NCBI RefSeq assembly: GCF_023073335.1
Contig: NZ_JADPJG010000031.1
Location: 197,798-261,797 of the forward strand
DNA: 64,000 bases
From: Bradyrhizobium sp. 21
Lineage (GTDB): Bacteria > Pseudomonadota > Alphaproteobacteria > Rhizobiales > Xanthobacteraceae
Direction: 5' to 3'
The position numbers were made by a program, and so were the translations under genes. The notes under the pieces were generated by a model. That model was not told the DNA's origin and searched no databases. It saw only the letters and a program-made list of their open reading frames with translations. This document shows positions 36,584-45,274 of this stretch, in pieces; the first letter of the stretch is position 1; each line of letters starts with the position of its first letter.

Positions 36584-36993
36584 TGCTGACGAGCGGTCCT
36601 TGAAGCACGGTGTAGGTCCAGGATAGGCTGATGTTCCGGCTGTTCAGGCGGATACCTAGTGACGTAGCCAGTTTCGGTCATAAGGGAGCCGCACGGGCAA
36701 TGCAAGGATTCCCAGGCGGGCACCATCGCGCGAGCATCGGGCCGAGAGCAGGGTGTCATCATGACCGGTCGCTACGCGACAGGTGCTCCAGGCTTGACAA
36801 CCGTGCTCGTGGCGAACCGCGTTTCGCAACCGCCTGTGGCAGCGCCGTTCCCGGTTGATTCCCCTGTTCGCTGAGCGTAAACAGAGCCTCAAATTGCATC
36901 GACGTTTTAGCATGCGGGCAAGAACATTGCGTATGACTGGTAGAATGCCGCCGGCCGGTTCGGATCCCATGCCCTCCCGCCAAGTTTCGCCGC
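36584..36993. other. Intergenic region, no gene supported
   Basis: 410 bases between divergent transcripts (methyltransferase to the left, unknown protein to the right). Short open frames exist on both strands, but none has a plausible start or a recognisable protein sequence. The region must hold promoters for both sides. I saw no clear -35/-10 pair, terminator or repeat. Confidence 0.4.
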
Positions 36994-37734
36994 ATGTCCG
37001 GTGAATTGCAGATCGACGATGCAGTGGCAAGGGGCTATCCGCCTGCTGTGCTCTACCTGCGTAACGACGAGATCGTCACGACGGAAGTCTGCGCATTCAA
37101 CTACTTCTCGGTTTTCATGAAGGATAATCCGGAGGCGGACGCCCATATCTGGTTCTTCGACGGGGCGGGCAGGCCGGCGGGCTACTTCCACAGGGAACTC
37201 GGTGTCAACGGGCAATTGCAGTTGCAGACGTCGGAGCTGTGCCCGCGCGTTTCGGGGACGGTGGCGATGTCGCTGATCCCGAAGCAGGAGACGAAGCTGC
37301 GTCCAGGCCGAAAAGTAACGACCGGATACTATGCGCAGTATTTTTCGCAGCACGGAGCGATCACCTTGTCGCACGAGCGCGAGCCCGTATCCGCGGTCTC
37401 CTTTCCGACCACCGCGTGGGTGCAGACCTACCTGACGCGCTTCCTCGAAGAATCCGGCGTCGTCCTCGTGAATTCGTGCATGGCCGCCAATGGCTCATCG
37501 GTAGGCACCGCGCGGCTTCTGGCAGTGGATGGGCGCGCCTTGGGAGAGCTGGCTTTGCCCGAAATTCCGCCGATGGGCGCTGTCAGCATTGCCACGACGA
37601 CGTTGTTCCCGGATGCCAAGCGCCTGATCGGCCAGGCCGAAAGCTTTGCGCTGGAATTCAAGGGAACTAACATCGCAAGCCCGTTCAGCTACTATGAGTT
37701 TGCCAACGGCAAGTTCAGTTTGCATCATTTTTAG
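36994..37734 (+). CDS. Unknown protein, beta-rich, paralogous to the next gene
   Basis: 246 aa, no signal peptide or membrane helix. It is beta-rich with repeated short strands (AVLYLRNDEIVTTEVCAFNY, HIWFFDGAGRP). The C-terminal half has the segment LPEIPPMGAVSIATTTLFPDA, which matches GEIPPLGAREVSVVDVFGNA in the adjacent gene at 37746, so the two share a domain. Start ATG 36994 lacks a good ribosome site. It is spaced 11 bases from the next gene in the same direction, and the two are probably co-transcribed. I do not recognise a family and give no function. Confidence 0.55.
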   Translation: MSGELQIDDAVARGYPPAVLYLRNDEIVTTEVCAFNYFSVFMKDNPEADAHIWFFDGAGRPAGYFHRELGVNGQLQLQTSELCPRVSGTVAMSLIPKQETKLRPGRKVTTGYYAQYFSQHGAITLSHEREPVSAVSFPTTAWVQTYLTRFLEESGVVLVNSCMAANGSSVGTARLLAVDGRALGELALPEIPPMGAVSIATTTLFPDAKRLIGQAESFALEFKGTNIASPFSYYEFANGKFSLHHF

Positions 37735-37745
37735 GGGCCGCGGCC

Positions 37746-38669
37746 GTGCCACGTTTTTCGTCCAGTCCTTGGAAGCCCTACGAGCCGAGATTCATGTTCC
37801 CGACCTTTGCGGGTGTCGAGTCGCGCATGGGCTTCTCGATTCCGGTCTGGTACCGTCCGGTAGACCGCAAATACCTTCGCAGTCTCGTTGCAGGAAGCCT
37901 GCGCAAGAATTTCCGCGAAGTGCTCAAGGATCTCCTGCCCGAACTCGGCAGCCTGATTGCGTCCGGCGTGAGCAAGAAGCTGCGGTTCAAGCTCCATATT
38001 CTGTCCCGCGACGGAGACTATCGCACGACGTATGAATTTCCCGACAGCTTTGCGCCGGGGGCATCCGTCGAGATCGAATTGTCGGATCTTTTCGAGAGGC
38101 TGAAACTGCCGCAGGACGACTATCTGGTCATCATCGTGATGTCGCGCGGGCGCATGGACGGCTATCGATCTTCGCCCGGAAGCTATTCGATGACCTATGT
38201 CGATCAGGACAACGTCGCAATCTACCGTACTGGCGCGTTCGCCCGGCCGCTGAACGAGGGCAGGCTCAAGGCGCATGTCGGATTCACCGGGATCAACCCG
38301 AAGATCATTGCGACCAAGGACATCGTCAGCAGCCTGATGCTGATCAATCATTCCTCGGATCCCGAATATGCCTATACGGCGCGGCCCGTATTGAAGCTGA
38401 TCCGCGGGGACGGCGAGCAGCTCACCGGCGACTTCGGCGAGATTCCGCCGCTGGGTGCGCGCGAGGTGTCAGTCGTGGACGTGTTCGGCAACGCCGTGTT
38501 CGACTTCCTCAAGCCGTTCGGCGGACGGGGAACGACGGTCACCACCTGCACCGGGATGACGTTGGCGAGCCTGCATTTGCAGCGCACGAACGACAACCGG
38601 CGGACGCTGTTGGGCATCGAGCACTCGCGCCCTGCGCACATGAACCTCTCCGGCATCCTCCAGCATTAA
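37746..38669 (+). CDS. Unknown protein, paralogous to its upstream neighbour
   Basis: 307 aa. The first 90 residues (MPRFSSSPWKPYEPRFMFPT, SIPVWYRPVDRKYLRSLVAG) look soluble. Two similar beta domains follow: one around residues 85-165 (RFKLHILSRDGDYRTTYEF, SMTYVDQDNVAIYRTG), the other at 185-300 (SSLMLINHSSDPEYAY, FGEIPPLGAREVSVVDVF). The second resembles the C-terminal part of the protein at 36994. It begins at GTG 37746. It is followed after 13 bases by the membrane protein at 38683. No family recognised. A role in surface-glycan modification or regulation is only suggested by location. Confidence 0.55.
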   Translation: MPRFSSSPWKPYEPRFMFPTFAGVESRMGFSIPVWYRPVDRKYLRSLVAGSLRKNFREVLKDLLPELGSLIASGVSKKLRFKLHILSRDGDYRTTYEFPDSFAPGASVEIELSDLFERLKLPQDDYLVIIVMSRGRMDGYRSSPGSYSMTYVDQDNVAIYRTGAFARPLNEGRLKAHVGFTGINPKIIATKDIVSSLMLINHSSDPEYAYTARPVLKLIRGDGEQLTGDFGEIPPLGAREVSVVDVFGNAVFDFLKPFGGRGTTVTTCTGMTLASLHLQRTNDNRRTLLGIEHSRPAHMNLSGILQH

Positions 38670-38682
38670 TCGGATATATCAG

Positions 38683-39897
38683 TTGTCACAACGTGAGCTC
38701 CAGACGTCGCCGCTTGGCCGCCTGTTCAATCGTTTCGTCACGTTCGATCCCGACATGACGACGCCGTCGCTCAGGCTCATTCTGGGGTTCTGGATCATCA
38801 CCAACATCCTGGTGGTGGTGTGGTGGCGTCTCGAGATTTCCGACAGGTGGCTCCCCGGCGCCTGGCGCTATCTCGGCATCGCGATTTACGTCCTCGTTGC
38901 CCTCGCGCCGCTGGCGCTTATCTTCCTGATCCGGCAGAGCTTCTTCAATCCGGTCGTGCTGGGCTTGCTCGTCTGCTGCTGTCTCGCGATGTCGATCACC
39001 GGGCACGAGGCCAATCTGCTGCGCGAACAGATGCAGTTCAGCCTCGATCACGAGCGCGAGGTCGCTCACATGGATCTGGTCGAGGGCGTCATCCGGCCCC
39101 TGATCTCGAAGATCGTGGAGGTCTACGTTCAGGTCCTAGGTGACGATCATTTGCGGGGATCGACGGTCCGGACCCATATCGCGATCAACTACATGTTTGG
39201 TTCGTTGTCGTTCCTCGCAGTGTTCTCGCTCGGGACCCTGCTGCTGTCGCGGACCTCGGCGTGGATCTGCCTCTTACTATTTGCCTTCTACACGCAGATC
39301 GCGATCTTTCCGGGGCGCATGGGCGCGGTGTTCATCGCAGGCGGGGTGTTCTGGCAGTTGTTTCTGATCGTGTCCCGGCGCTATCCGGCGGCGATCATCT
39401 CGGGGCTGATCATCTGTTTCGCGCGCACCGACGTCGTGTTCGCATCCGCCTTCACTCTGTTGAGCCTGGCGGCGTTCGAGCGGCGTTGGCCCAGCGTGAA
39501 GGAGTGGGGAGTGTTCGCCGCCCTGGTGGGCATGTCCGTGCTAATTCCCAAATTGCTGATCTGGGCGCATCCGCAGGCGGATTTCAGATCATTCCTCATC
39601 ACACACGGCGATTACTACTCCAAACTCGTCGGCAATCTTCTCACGATGAAGCTTGCGGTGGCCATTGCCAGTCCCGTCCTCGCAATCGCGATCGTGCGGA
39701 CGTTTGCGGTGACCCGGACGATTGCCGTCGTCGTTCCGGCCGCGCTCGTTCATGTCGGGATCGTCTTTGTGATTGCCGACTTTTCCGAGACGCGCCTGAT
39801 CGTGCCTGCGATGGGTGCGCTTGCCTTCGTGGCGAGCGAAGCGCTGGGAAAGCTGCTAGAAACGGGCGACTCCCAGCGCGGGGAGATGTCCGCGTAG
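38683..39897 (+). CDS. Polytopic membrane protein of unknown function
   Basis: 404 aa with about nine to ten hydrophobic segments (LILGFWIITNILVVVWW, AIYVLVALAPLALIFLI, VVLGLLVCCCLAMSI, FLAVFSLGTLLLS and others). An extracytoplasmic loop of about 60 residues after the third helix (EANLLREQMQFSLDHEREVA, LVEGVIRPLISKIVEVY) could bind a substrate. No named family is recognised, and an EpsG-like or polymerase-like role is possible. The start TTG 38683 is weak. ATG 38755 (MTTPSLRLILG) is an alternative. It ends 71 bases before the convergent GT2 gene. Confidence 0.55.
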   Translation: MSQRELQTSPLGRLFNRFVTFDPDMTTPSLRLILGFWIITNILVVVWWRLEISDRWLPGAWRYLGIAIYVLVALAPLALIFLIRQSFFNPVVLGLLVCCCLAMSITGHEANLLREQMQFSLDHEREVAHMDLVEGVIRPLISKIVEVYVQVLGDDHLRGSTVRTHIAINYMFGSLSFLAVFSLGTLLLSRTSAWICLLLFAFYTQIAIFPGRMGAVFIAGGVFWQLFLIVSRRYPAAIISGLIICFARTDVVFASAFTLLSLAAFERRWPSVKEWGVFAALVGMSVLIPKLLIWAHPQADFRSFLITHGDYYSKLVGNLLTMKLAVAIASPVLAIAIVRTFAVTRTIAVVVPAALVHVGIVFVIADFSETRLIVPAMGALAFVASEALGKLLETGDSQRGEMSA

Positions 39898-39968
39898 GAC
39901 GCCTCTTCAGGTCACGGCTACTCCGTGCGGCTCGGCCGATCGCTGATCGACCGAGCCCGGAGACAGGA

Positions 39969-40907
39969 TCAAAAATTGACTCGTTCGCGTTCGACGACGA
40001 TCGGCCGCCGCCGGACCTGGTTGAAGATCGCGACGATGTACTCGCCGAGCACGCCGAGGAAGAAGAGCTGCACGCCGCCGAAGAAGAACAGGCCGATGAC
40101 GATCGTGGGAATGCCCCGCGGGCCGATGTCGAAGCCCGCGATCTTGAGCAGGAACACGATGAACGCGTAGGCGAAGCTCAGCGACGAGATGATCAGCCCG
40201 AAGAAGAATGCCGAGCGCAGGGGTACGGTGGAAAAGCTGATGGCGCCAAGCAGCCCCTGGTCGATCAGGCTCGATAGCCGGTTGCGGGATATGCCGTGCT
40301 TTCGCGCGAGCCAGGTGTAGGGCACGCCGATCGAGCGGAAGCCGCATTCGAACGGCATCATCCGCATGAAGGGCTGGACGTCCTCGAACTGCTTCATGGC
40401 GTCGAGCACCTTGCGGTCGACCAGCTGGTAGTCGCCGACGTCGGCAGGATAGTCGACATAGGACATGCGGCTGATCATCTTGTAGTACAGGTGCCGCGCA
40501 GTGCGGCTCAGGAACGGCTCCTCGCGCCGTGCCCGGATGCCAAACACGATCTCGTAGCCGTCCTCCCAATGCTTGACGAAGGTCGGAATCAGCGCCGGCG
40601 GGTCCTGCAAATCGGCCGGCATGAACAGCACCGTGGCGTCGCCGGTCGAGGCCAGCACGCCGTTGTAGGTGTTCCTGAGCACGCCGAAATTCCGGGAGTT
40701 CACGATGACCTTGACCGAGGGGTCCTGGGCCGCGATTTCCTTCAGGATCTCCACGGTCCGGTCGGTCGAGGCGTTGTCGCAGAAGATGTGCTCGCGCTCG
40801 TAGCCCGGAAGCTCCCGATCGAAGATGTCCTTGATCGCTGCGTAGCACTCACGGATCCCCGCCTCCTCGTTGTAGCAGGGGGTCACAAGGCTGATCTTCT
40901 TCGGCAT
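39969..40907 (-). CDS. Polyprenyl-phosphate-type GT2 glycosyltransferase (ArnC/DPMS-like)
   Basis: 312 aa. The N-terminal GT-A domain has ISLVTPCYNEEAGIRECYA, HIFCDNASTDRTVEIL and FMPADLQDPPALI (the metal-binding DLQD). After about residue 225 two transmembrane helices follow (FFFGLIISSLSFAYAFIVFL, IVIGLFFFGGVQLFFLGVLG) and a cytoplasmic tail, the layout of ArnC and dolichyl-phosphate-mannose-synthase-like enzymes. They make polyprenyl-phosphate sugars, the donors of GT-C transferases such as the protein at 33113 might be. Start ATG 40907 is set by a strong GGAGGAG ribosome site just upstream. It is divergent from the RfbF gene. Confidence 0.87.
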   Translation of the reverse strand: MPKKISLVTPCYNEEAGIRECYAAIKDIFDRELPGYEREHIFCDNASTDRTVEILKEIAAQDPSVKVIVNSRNFGVLRNTYNGVLASTGDATVLFMPADLQDPPALIPTFVKHWEDGYEIVFGIRARREEPFLSRTARHLYYKMISRMSYVDYPADVGDYQLVDRKVLDAMKQFEDVQPFMRMMPFECGFRSIGVPYTWLARKHGISRNRLSSLIDQGLLGAISFSTVPLRSAFFFGLIISSLSFAYAFIVFLLKIAGFDIGPRGIPTIVIGLFFFGGVQLFFLGVLGEYIVAIFNQVRRRPIVVERERVNF

Positions 40908-41086
40908 CACTCCTCCAGGCGTCCATCGAAAGAGATCGGTCACCCGCGGCTCGGAATCAGGCGGATGGCAGCCGCTCGAGGCGGGTTGGCGCGCCGGTGG
41001 TGGGGTTGCCATCTTTCAATCGTTTCTTTAGCAGGTAAGCCGACAACTTCAACCGCTCCCAGGATGGGGGCACGGGCCAGATATTG

Positions 41087-41116
41087 TTGACAAGATTGGC
41101 CTATTCGTTCTGATGT
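41087..41116 (+). promoter_or_regulatory. Possible promoter of the CDP-sugar operon
   Basis: A perfect TTGACA box (41087-41092) is followed after 18 bases by TGATGT, a weak -10. This lies in the 230-base gap between the divergent GT2 and RfbF genes and would give a leader of about 15 bases before ATG 41138. The spacing and -10 are poor, so the confidence is low. Confidence 0.25.
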
Positions 41117-41137
41117 GACGTTTTCTGCTGGACGGGT

Positions 41138-41914
41138 ATGAGCATGAAGGCCGTGATTCTGGCGGGCGGATTCGGGACACGCATCACCGAAGAGAGCCAC
41201 GTCAAGCCGAAACCCATGATCGAGATCGGCGGCAAGCCGATCCTGTGGCACATCATGAAGATATTCTCGTCGCACGGCATCGACGAGTTCGTCGTCTGTT
41301 GCGGCTACAAATCCTACGTCATCAAGGAGTATTTCGCGAACTATTTCCTGCACATGGCGGACGTGACATTCGACCTCGCCAACAATTCGATGGAAGTGCA
41401 CAACAAGTTCGCCGAGCACTGGAAGGTGACGCTGGTCGATACCGGCCTCAACACCATGACGGGCGGACGGCTCAGGCGCGTCAGGGACTACGTGGGCAAC
41501 GACACGTTCTGCATGACCTATGGCGACGGCCTCGCAGACGTCGATATCGGCGCGTTGCGCGATTTTCATCGCGCCCACGGCCGGTATGCGACGGTTACCG
41601 CGATCCAGCCACCGGCGCGGTTTGGTGCGCTCGACATCGGCGACGACGTGGTCCGGCATTTCGAGGAGAAACCGCGGGGCGATGGCCGCTGGATCAACGG
41701 CGGCTTCTTCGTGCTGGAGCCCGCGATCTTCGACTATCTCGGCGACGACGCCACCATCTGGGAGCAGGAGCCGCTCAAGCGCCTGTCGCAGGACGGGCAG
41801 CTTGCGGCCTACCGTCATGGTGGCTTCTGGGAAGCGATGGACACGCTGCGGGACAAAGTGCACCTCGAACAGCTCTGGGACAGCGGGCAGGCGCCCTGGA
41901 AGAGCTGGCCATGA
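41138..41914 (+). CDS. rfbF: Glucose-1-phosphate cytidylyltransferase
   Basis: 258 aa, the usual family length. The signature KAVILAGGFGTRITEES, KPKPMIEIGGKPILWHI and the family-specific VCCGYKSYVIKEYFANYFLH, NGGFFVLEPAIFDYL and WEAMDTLRDK are all present. It makes CDP-glucose from CTP and glucose-1-phosphate, the entry step to CDP-6-deoxyhexoses. It overlaps RfbG by ATGA, so both are made together. ATG 41138 (MSMKAV) or the second Met two codons on are the possible starts. Confidence 0.92.
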   Translation: MSMKAVILAGGFGTRITEESHVKPKPMIEIGGKPILWHIMKIFSSHGIDEFVVCCGYKSYVIKEYFANYFLHMADVTFDLANNSMEVHNKFAEHWKVTLVDTGLNTMTGGRLRRVRDYVGNDTFCMTYGDGLADVDIGALRDFHRAHGRYATVTAIQPPARFGALDIGDDVVRHFEEKPRGDGRWINGGFFVLEPAIFDYLGDDATIWEQEPLKRLSQDGQLAAYRHGGFWEAMDTLRDKVHLEQLWDSGQAPWKSWP

Positions 41915-42996
41915 ACGCCGGCTTCTGGGCGGGCAAGCGCGTTCTCGTCACCGGGCATACCGGTTTCAAGGGCGGCTGGCTGGTCGCGTGGCTGCGCCAT
42001 CTCGGCGCCGAGGTCGCGGGCCTCGCGTTGCCGCCCGCGACGACACCGAACCTGTTCGATCTGGCACAGACCGAGCGGGACATCGTGTCGGTCTTCGCCG
42101 ACATCCGCGACCCCGCTGCCGTCAAGGCGGCGTTCGACCGGTTCCAGCCGGAGATCGTCTTCCACATGGCGGCGCAGGCGATCGTGCGCGCGTCCTATGA
42201 GGACCCGGTCGGCACCTACGCCACCAACGTGATGGGCACTGTGCATGTGTTCGAGGCGGTCCGGAATTCGGGCGTGCGCGTGCTGGTCAACATCACCAGC
42301 GACAAATGCTACGACAACAAGGAATGGGTGTGGGGGTACCGTGAAACCGATCCGCTCGGCGGCAAGGATCCGTATTCCAACAGTAAGGCCTGCGCCGAAC
42401 TGGTGACACAGGCTTACCGGTCGTCATTCTTCAGTGGAACCAACGGTATCGGATTTGCCAGCGCCCGGGCCGGCAACGTGATCGGCGGCGGCGACTGGGC
42501 GCAGGACCGTCTGATCCCTGACGTGATCGCTGCGATCCGCAGCCGGCAGCCGGTGCCGGTCAGGAATCCCGAGGCCGTGCGGCCATGGCAGCACGTGCTC
42601 GAGCCGCTCTCGGGCTATCTACTGCTCGCCGAGCACCTGTGGCAGGACCCGGCTGCGTTCTCCAGCGAATGGAATTTTGGTCCCGATGCCGACAGCGTGC
42701 GCACCGTGCGCTGGCTGGTCGACCGCCTAGCCGTGCTCTGGGGTGTTCCACCGCAGCAGATGCCGCAGCCGGGACAGCATCCGCATGAGGCGCAACTGCT
42801 GTCGCTGGACAGCTCCAAGGCGCGGGCACATCTGGGGTGGGCGCCGCGCTGGGGCCTCGATCGTGCCGCGTCCGCAGTGGTGGAATGGTACAAGGCGTTC
42901 GAGCAGGGCGCCGCGATCAGGCCGGTGATGGTTGACCAGATCGACGCTTTCATGAAAACCAAGCGGGATCAGAGCATGATCCGGAAAAGTGTGTAG
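41911..42996 (+). CDS. rfbG: CDP-glucose 4,6-dehydratase
   Basis: 361 aa extended SDR. Motif RVLVTGHTGFKGGWLVAWL, HMAAQAIVRASYEDP, NITSDKCYDNKEW and the Tyr-x3-Lys pair YSNSK identify CDP-glucose 4,6-dehydratase. It gives CDP-4-keto-6-deoxyglucose. The start overlaps RfbF by 4 bases. The last eight residues (QSMIRKSV) and the stop codon are encoded by the 49-base palindromic repeat that follows, so the native C-terminus was probably replaced when that repeat arrived. No ascC/rfbH 3-dehydrase is nearby, so the product is not an abequose or tyvelose type by the standard route. Confidence 0.9.
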   Translation: MNAGFWAGKRVLVTGHTGFKGGWLVAWLRHLGAEVAGLALPPATTPNLFDLAQTERDIVSVFADIRDPAAVKAAFDRFQPEIVFHMAAQAIVRASYEDPVGTYATNVMGTVHVFEAVRNSGVRVLVNITSDKCYDNKEWVWGYRETDPLGGKDPYSNSKACAELVTQAYRSSFFSGTNGIGFASARAGNVIGGGDWAQDRLIPDVIAAIRSRQPVPVRNPEAVRPWQHVLEPLSGYLLLAEHLWQDPAAFSSEWNFGPDADSVRTVRWLVDRLAVLWGVPPQQMPQPGQHPHEAQLLSLDSSKARAHLGWAPRWGLDRAASAVVEWYKAFEQGAAIRPVMVDQIDAFMKTKRDQSMIRKSV

Positions 42997-43020
42997 CGGT
43001 TTTCCGAAAAGGTCATGCTC
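42972..43020. repeat. 49-base palindromic repeat (rhizobial type) overlapping the rfbG 3' end
   Basis: The sequence begins GAGCATGATCCGGAAAAGTG and ends in CATGCTC. The arms GAGCATGATCCGGAAAA and TTTTCCGAAAAGGTCATGCTC are near-complementary. I recall closely similar palindromes scattered through Bradyrhizobium genomes, but could not check. It encodes the RfbG C-terminal residues and stop. A T-run (CTTTTTTTCTC) about 10 bases later could make it a weak terminator, though the next gene begins only 57 bases on. Confidence 0.75.
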
Positions 43021-43076
43021 TAACGATAGGCTTTTTTTCTCTCGGCCTGTTCGGGCCGCAAACTGGATCCAATCTG

Positions 43077-44318
43077 ATGGCCACCACGTCGACGCGACCG
43101 CTCACCGAGATCAAGAGCTGCGAGGTTTGCGGCAGCGACAAGCTCGTGCCGGTGCTCGATCTCGGCCTGCATCCGCTGTGCGACGATCTGGTGACGGTCG
43201 GCGATTCGCGACAATGCCGCGAATATCCGATTCTGATCGACTTCTGTCCGACCTGCGCCACCGGCCATCAGCGTTTCCAGGTCCCGAAGGAGGATCTGTT
43301 TCCCGGAGACTATCACTACCGCTCGCGCTTCACCGCCGACGTGTTGTCCGGGATGAAGAGCCTCGTGGCAACCTGCGCGGAGCGGATGGGGCCCTTGACC
43401 GGGAAGATCGCGCTCGACATCGGCTGCAATGACGGCAGCCTGCTCGACTTCTTTCGCGAGGCCGGCGCCAGAACCGCCGGCATCGAGCCGACCGGCGCGG
43501 CGCAGGACGCTGCCGCAAAAGGCCATTTCGTGGTGCAGAACTATCTGAGCACCGAGACTGCGGCCGAGATTTGCCGCGGCGTCGGCGCGCCCGACATCAT
43601 CACCTTCACCAACGTGTTCGCGCATATCGAGGATCTGAACGGCGTGCTCGCGGCGCTGAAGGTGCTGCTCGGGCCCGACACGGTGATCGTGATCGAGAAT
43701 CATTATCTCGGTGCGGTGCTGGACCGGCATCAGTTCGATACTTTCTATCACGAACATCCGCGCACCTATTCTTACAAGTCGTTCAGCTTTATCGCGAAGT
43801 CGCTCGGCCTCGACATCGTCAACGTCGAATTTCCCGCGCGCTATGGCGGCAACATCCGCGTCATCCTCGGGCGCGCGGCGAAGAACGACGCCGTCGCGGC
43901 CGATGTCGTTGCCCGCGAGAACAATTTCCAGACCGAGTTTGCCCAACTTGCGCGCGACGTCGAGCTCTGGAAGGCCCGCAAGGGCGAAGAGCTGAAGAAG
44001 ATCATCGCGGCCCACGGACCCATTCGTGCCAAGGCGTTTCCCGGCCGTGCCGCCATCCTGGTCAAGCTGCTCGGCCTGACGGAGAAAGAGATCGTCGCGG
44101 TTCACGAAAAGCCGGGCTCGATCAAGATCGGACATTACGTGCCGGGCACCCGCATTCCGATCGTGTCGGACGACGACTTGTTGGCGCATGGCGACCAGAG
44201 CAAGCCGCTGCTCAATCTCGCCTGGCACATCTCGCGCGAGATCCGTCAGTATCTCCAGGACAACGGCTACAAGGGCCCGGTGATCGACGTGCTCGGCGCC
44301 GGCGACTTCCATGCCTGA
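43077..44318 (+). CDS. Class I methyltransferase with zinc-binding N-terminus (C-methyltransferase type)
   Basis: 413 aa. The N-terminal zinc domain has four Cys (CEVCGSDK, then FCPTCATGHQ). The SAM-binding core has IALDIGCNDGSLLDFFREAG at about residue 112. A C-terminal domain with KIGHYVPGTRIPI completes the layout of sugar C-3 methyltransferases (Methyltransf_13/14 types, such as TylC3 and NovU). It likely adds a methyl branch to the CDP-4-keto-6-deoxy sugar made by RfbF/RfbG. It overlaps the oxidoreductase gene by 8 bases. It starts 57 bases after the palindromic repeat. Confidence 0.82.
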   Translation: MATTSTRPLTEIKSCEVCGSDKLVPVLDLGLHPLCDDLVTVGDSRQCREYPILIDFCPTCATGHQRFQVPKEDLFPGDYHYRSRFTADVLSGMKSLVATCAERMGPLTGKIALDIGCNDGSLLDFFREAGARTAGIEPTGAAQDAAAKGHFVVQNYLSTETAAEICRGVGAPDIITFTNVFAHIEDLNGVLAALKVLLGPDTVIVIENHYLGAVLDRHQFDTFYHEHPRTYSYKSFSFIAKSLGLDIVNVEFPARYGGNIRVILGRAAKNDAVAADVVARENNFQTEFAQLARDVELWKARKGEELKKIIAAHGPIRAKAFPGRAAILVKLLGLTEKEIVAVHEKPGSIKIGHYVPGTRIPIVSDDDLLAHGDQSKPLLNLAWHISREIRQYLQDNGYKGPVIDVLGAGDFHA

Positions 44319-45264
44319 GGCACCCGTCTTCACGATCCTCGGATCGGGTTTCGGGATGTACGGATATCTGCCCGCGCTGATCGAGTGCGGGATCAAGGTG
44401 GCGCTGCCAGAGCGCTACCGTGCGGTGGTTGGCGGCCGGAGCGAGCTGGCCAAATATCTGCCCGAGGTGACCTGGTGCGCCGACAGGGACGAGGCGCTGG
44501 CGCGGGCAACCGGCGCGGTGGTGGCGCTTCGTCCTGCCGATCAGGCCGACTGGATGGCGCGGCTGGTGGAGACGCCTGGCATTCGCGACCTCATCCTGGA
44601 GAAGCCAGTCGCGCCCACACCGCAGCTCGCGGCGCAGCTCGTCGAGGCGTTTGAGCGCACCGGCAAGCGCTATCGCGTCGGCTACACCTTCCGTTTCCTG
44701 CCATGGGCGGAGCCGCTGCGCGCCATCCTCGCCGAGGGCGTCGACGGGCTGTCGCTGGACTGGAGCTTCATGGCGCATCACTATCGCGCCGATCTCGACA
44801 ACTGGAAGCGGTTCGATGCCAGCGGCGGGGGCGCGCTCCGCTTCTACGGCATTCACCTGATCGCGCTGCTAGCGGAGCTCGGCTACGACGACGTCTCGTC
44901 GTCGGCGGTCGCGGGCCCCTCGGATGCCGAGACGGCGTCCTGGGAGGCCGTGTTCACCGCAAAAGCCCTGCCGCCGTTCGCGCTGCGCGTCGACAGCCGC
45001 GCGACGCAAACCTGCTTCAGGCTCACGGCAGACGGACGCGGCGGTCCTGTCATCGTGGACCAGCTCGATCCGTTCGCATCTGTGAACCAAGTCTCGGTGA
45101 ACGCCCGCGATGCCAGGGGCACCCGCGATTCCAGAGTGGATGTGCTCGCGCGTTTGTGCCGATCGCTCGACGAGGATGACGCCGATCATGCGTCGCGTCA
45201 GCGCGCCATTGTTGCGTTGTGGACGCGGATCGAGGCGGTGTCGCGACGGGTATCTGCGACCTGA
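44311..45264 (+). CDS. Gfo/Idh/MocA-like sugar oxidoreductase
   Basis: 317 aa. A Rossmann-like start (FTILGSGFGMYGYLPALIE) is unusual in lacking the full G-x-G-x-x-G spacing. The EKP motif is intact (LILEKPVAPTPQLA), and the substrate-domain start is YRVGYTFRFLPWAE. It probably reduces or oxidises a keto group of the branched CDP-sugar, following RfbG and the methyltransferase. It overlaps the methyltransferase by 8 bases. The end lies 10 bases from the convergent SDR gene at 45275. Function is inferred from context. Confidence 0.7.
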   Translation: MPEAPVFTILGSGFGMYGYLPALIECGIKVALPERYRAVVGGRSELAKYLPEVTWCADRDEALARATGAVVALRPADQADWMARLVETPGIRDLILEKPVAPTPQLAAQLVEAFERTGKRYRVGYTFRFLPWAEPLRAILAEGVDGLSLDWSFMAHHYRADLDNWKRFDASGGGALRFYGIHLIALLAELGYDDVSSSAVAGPSDAETASWEAVFTAKALPPFALRVDSRATQTCFRLTADGRGGPVIVDQLDPFASVNQVSVNARDARGTRDSRVDVLARLCRSLDEDDADHASRQRAIVALWTRIEAVSRRVSAT

Positions 45265-45274
45265 GTTGCGCGCG

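Noticed and set aside
36310..36762. Open frame on the - strand upstream of the methyltransferase that might be its N-terminus after a frameshift
   Set aside because: It is in another frame, overlaps the methyltransferase gene and shows no conserved zinc or SAM motif. No evidence for a frameshift.
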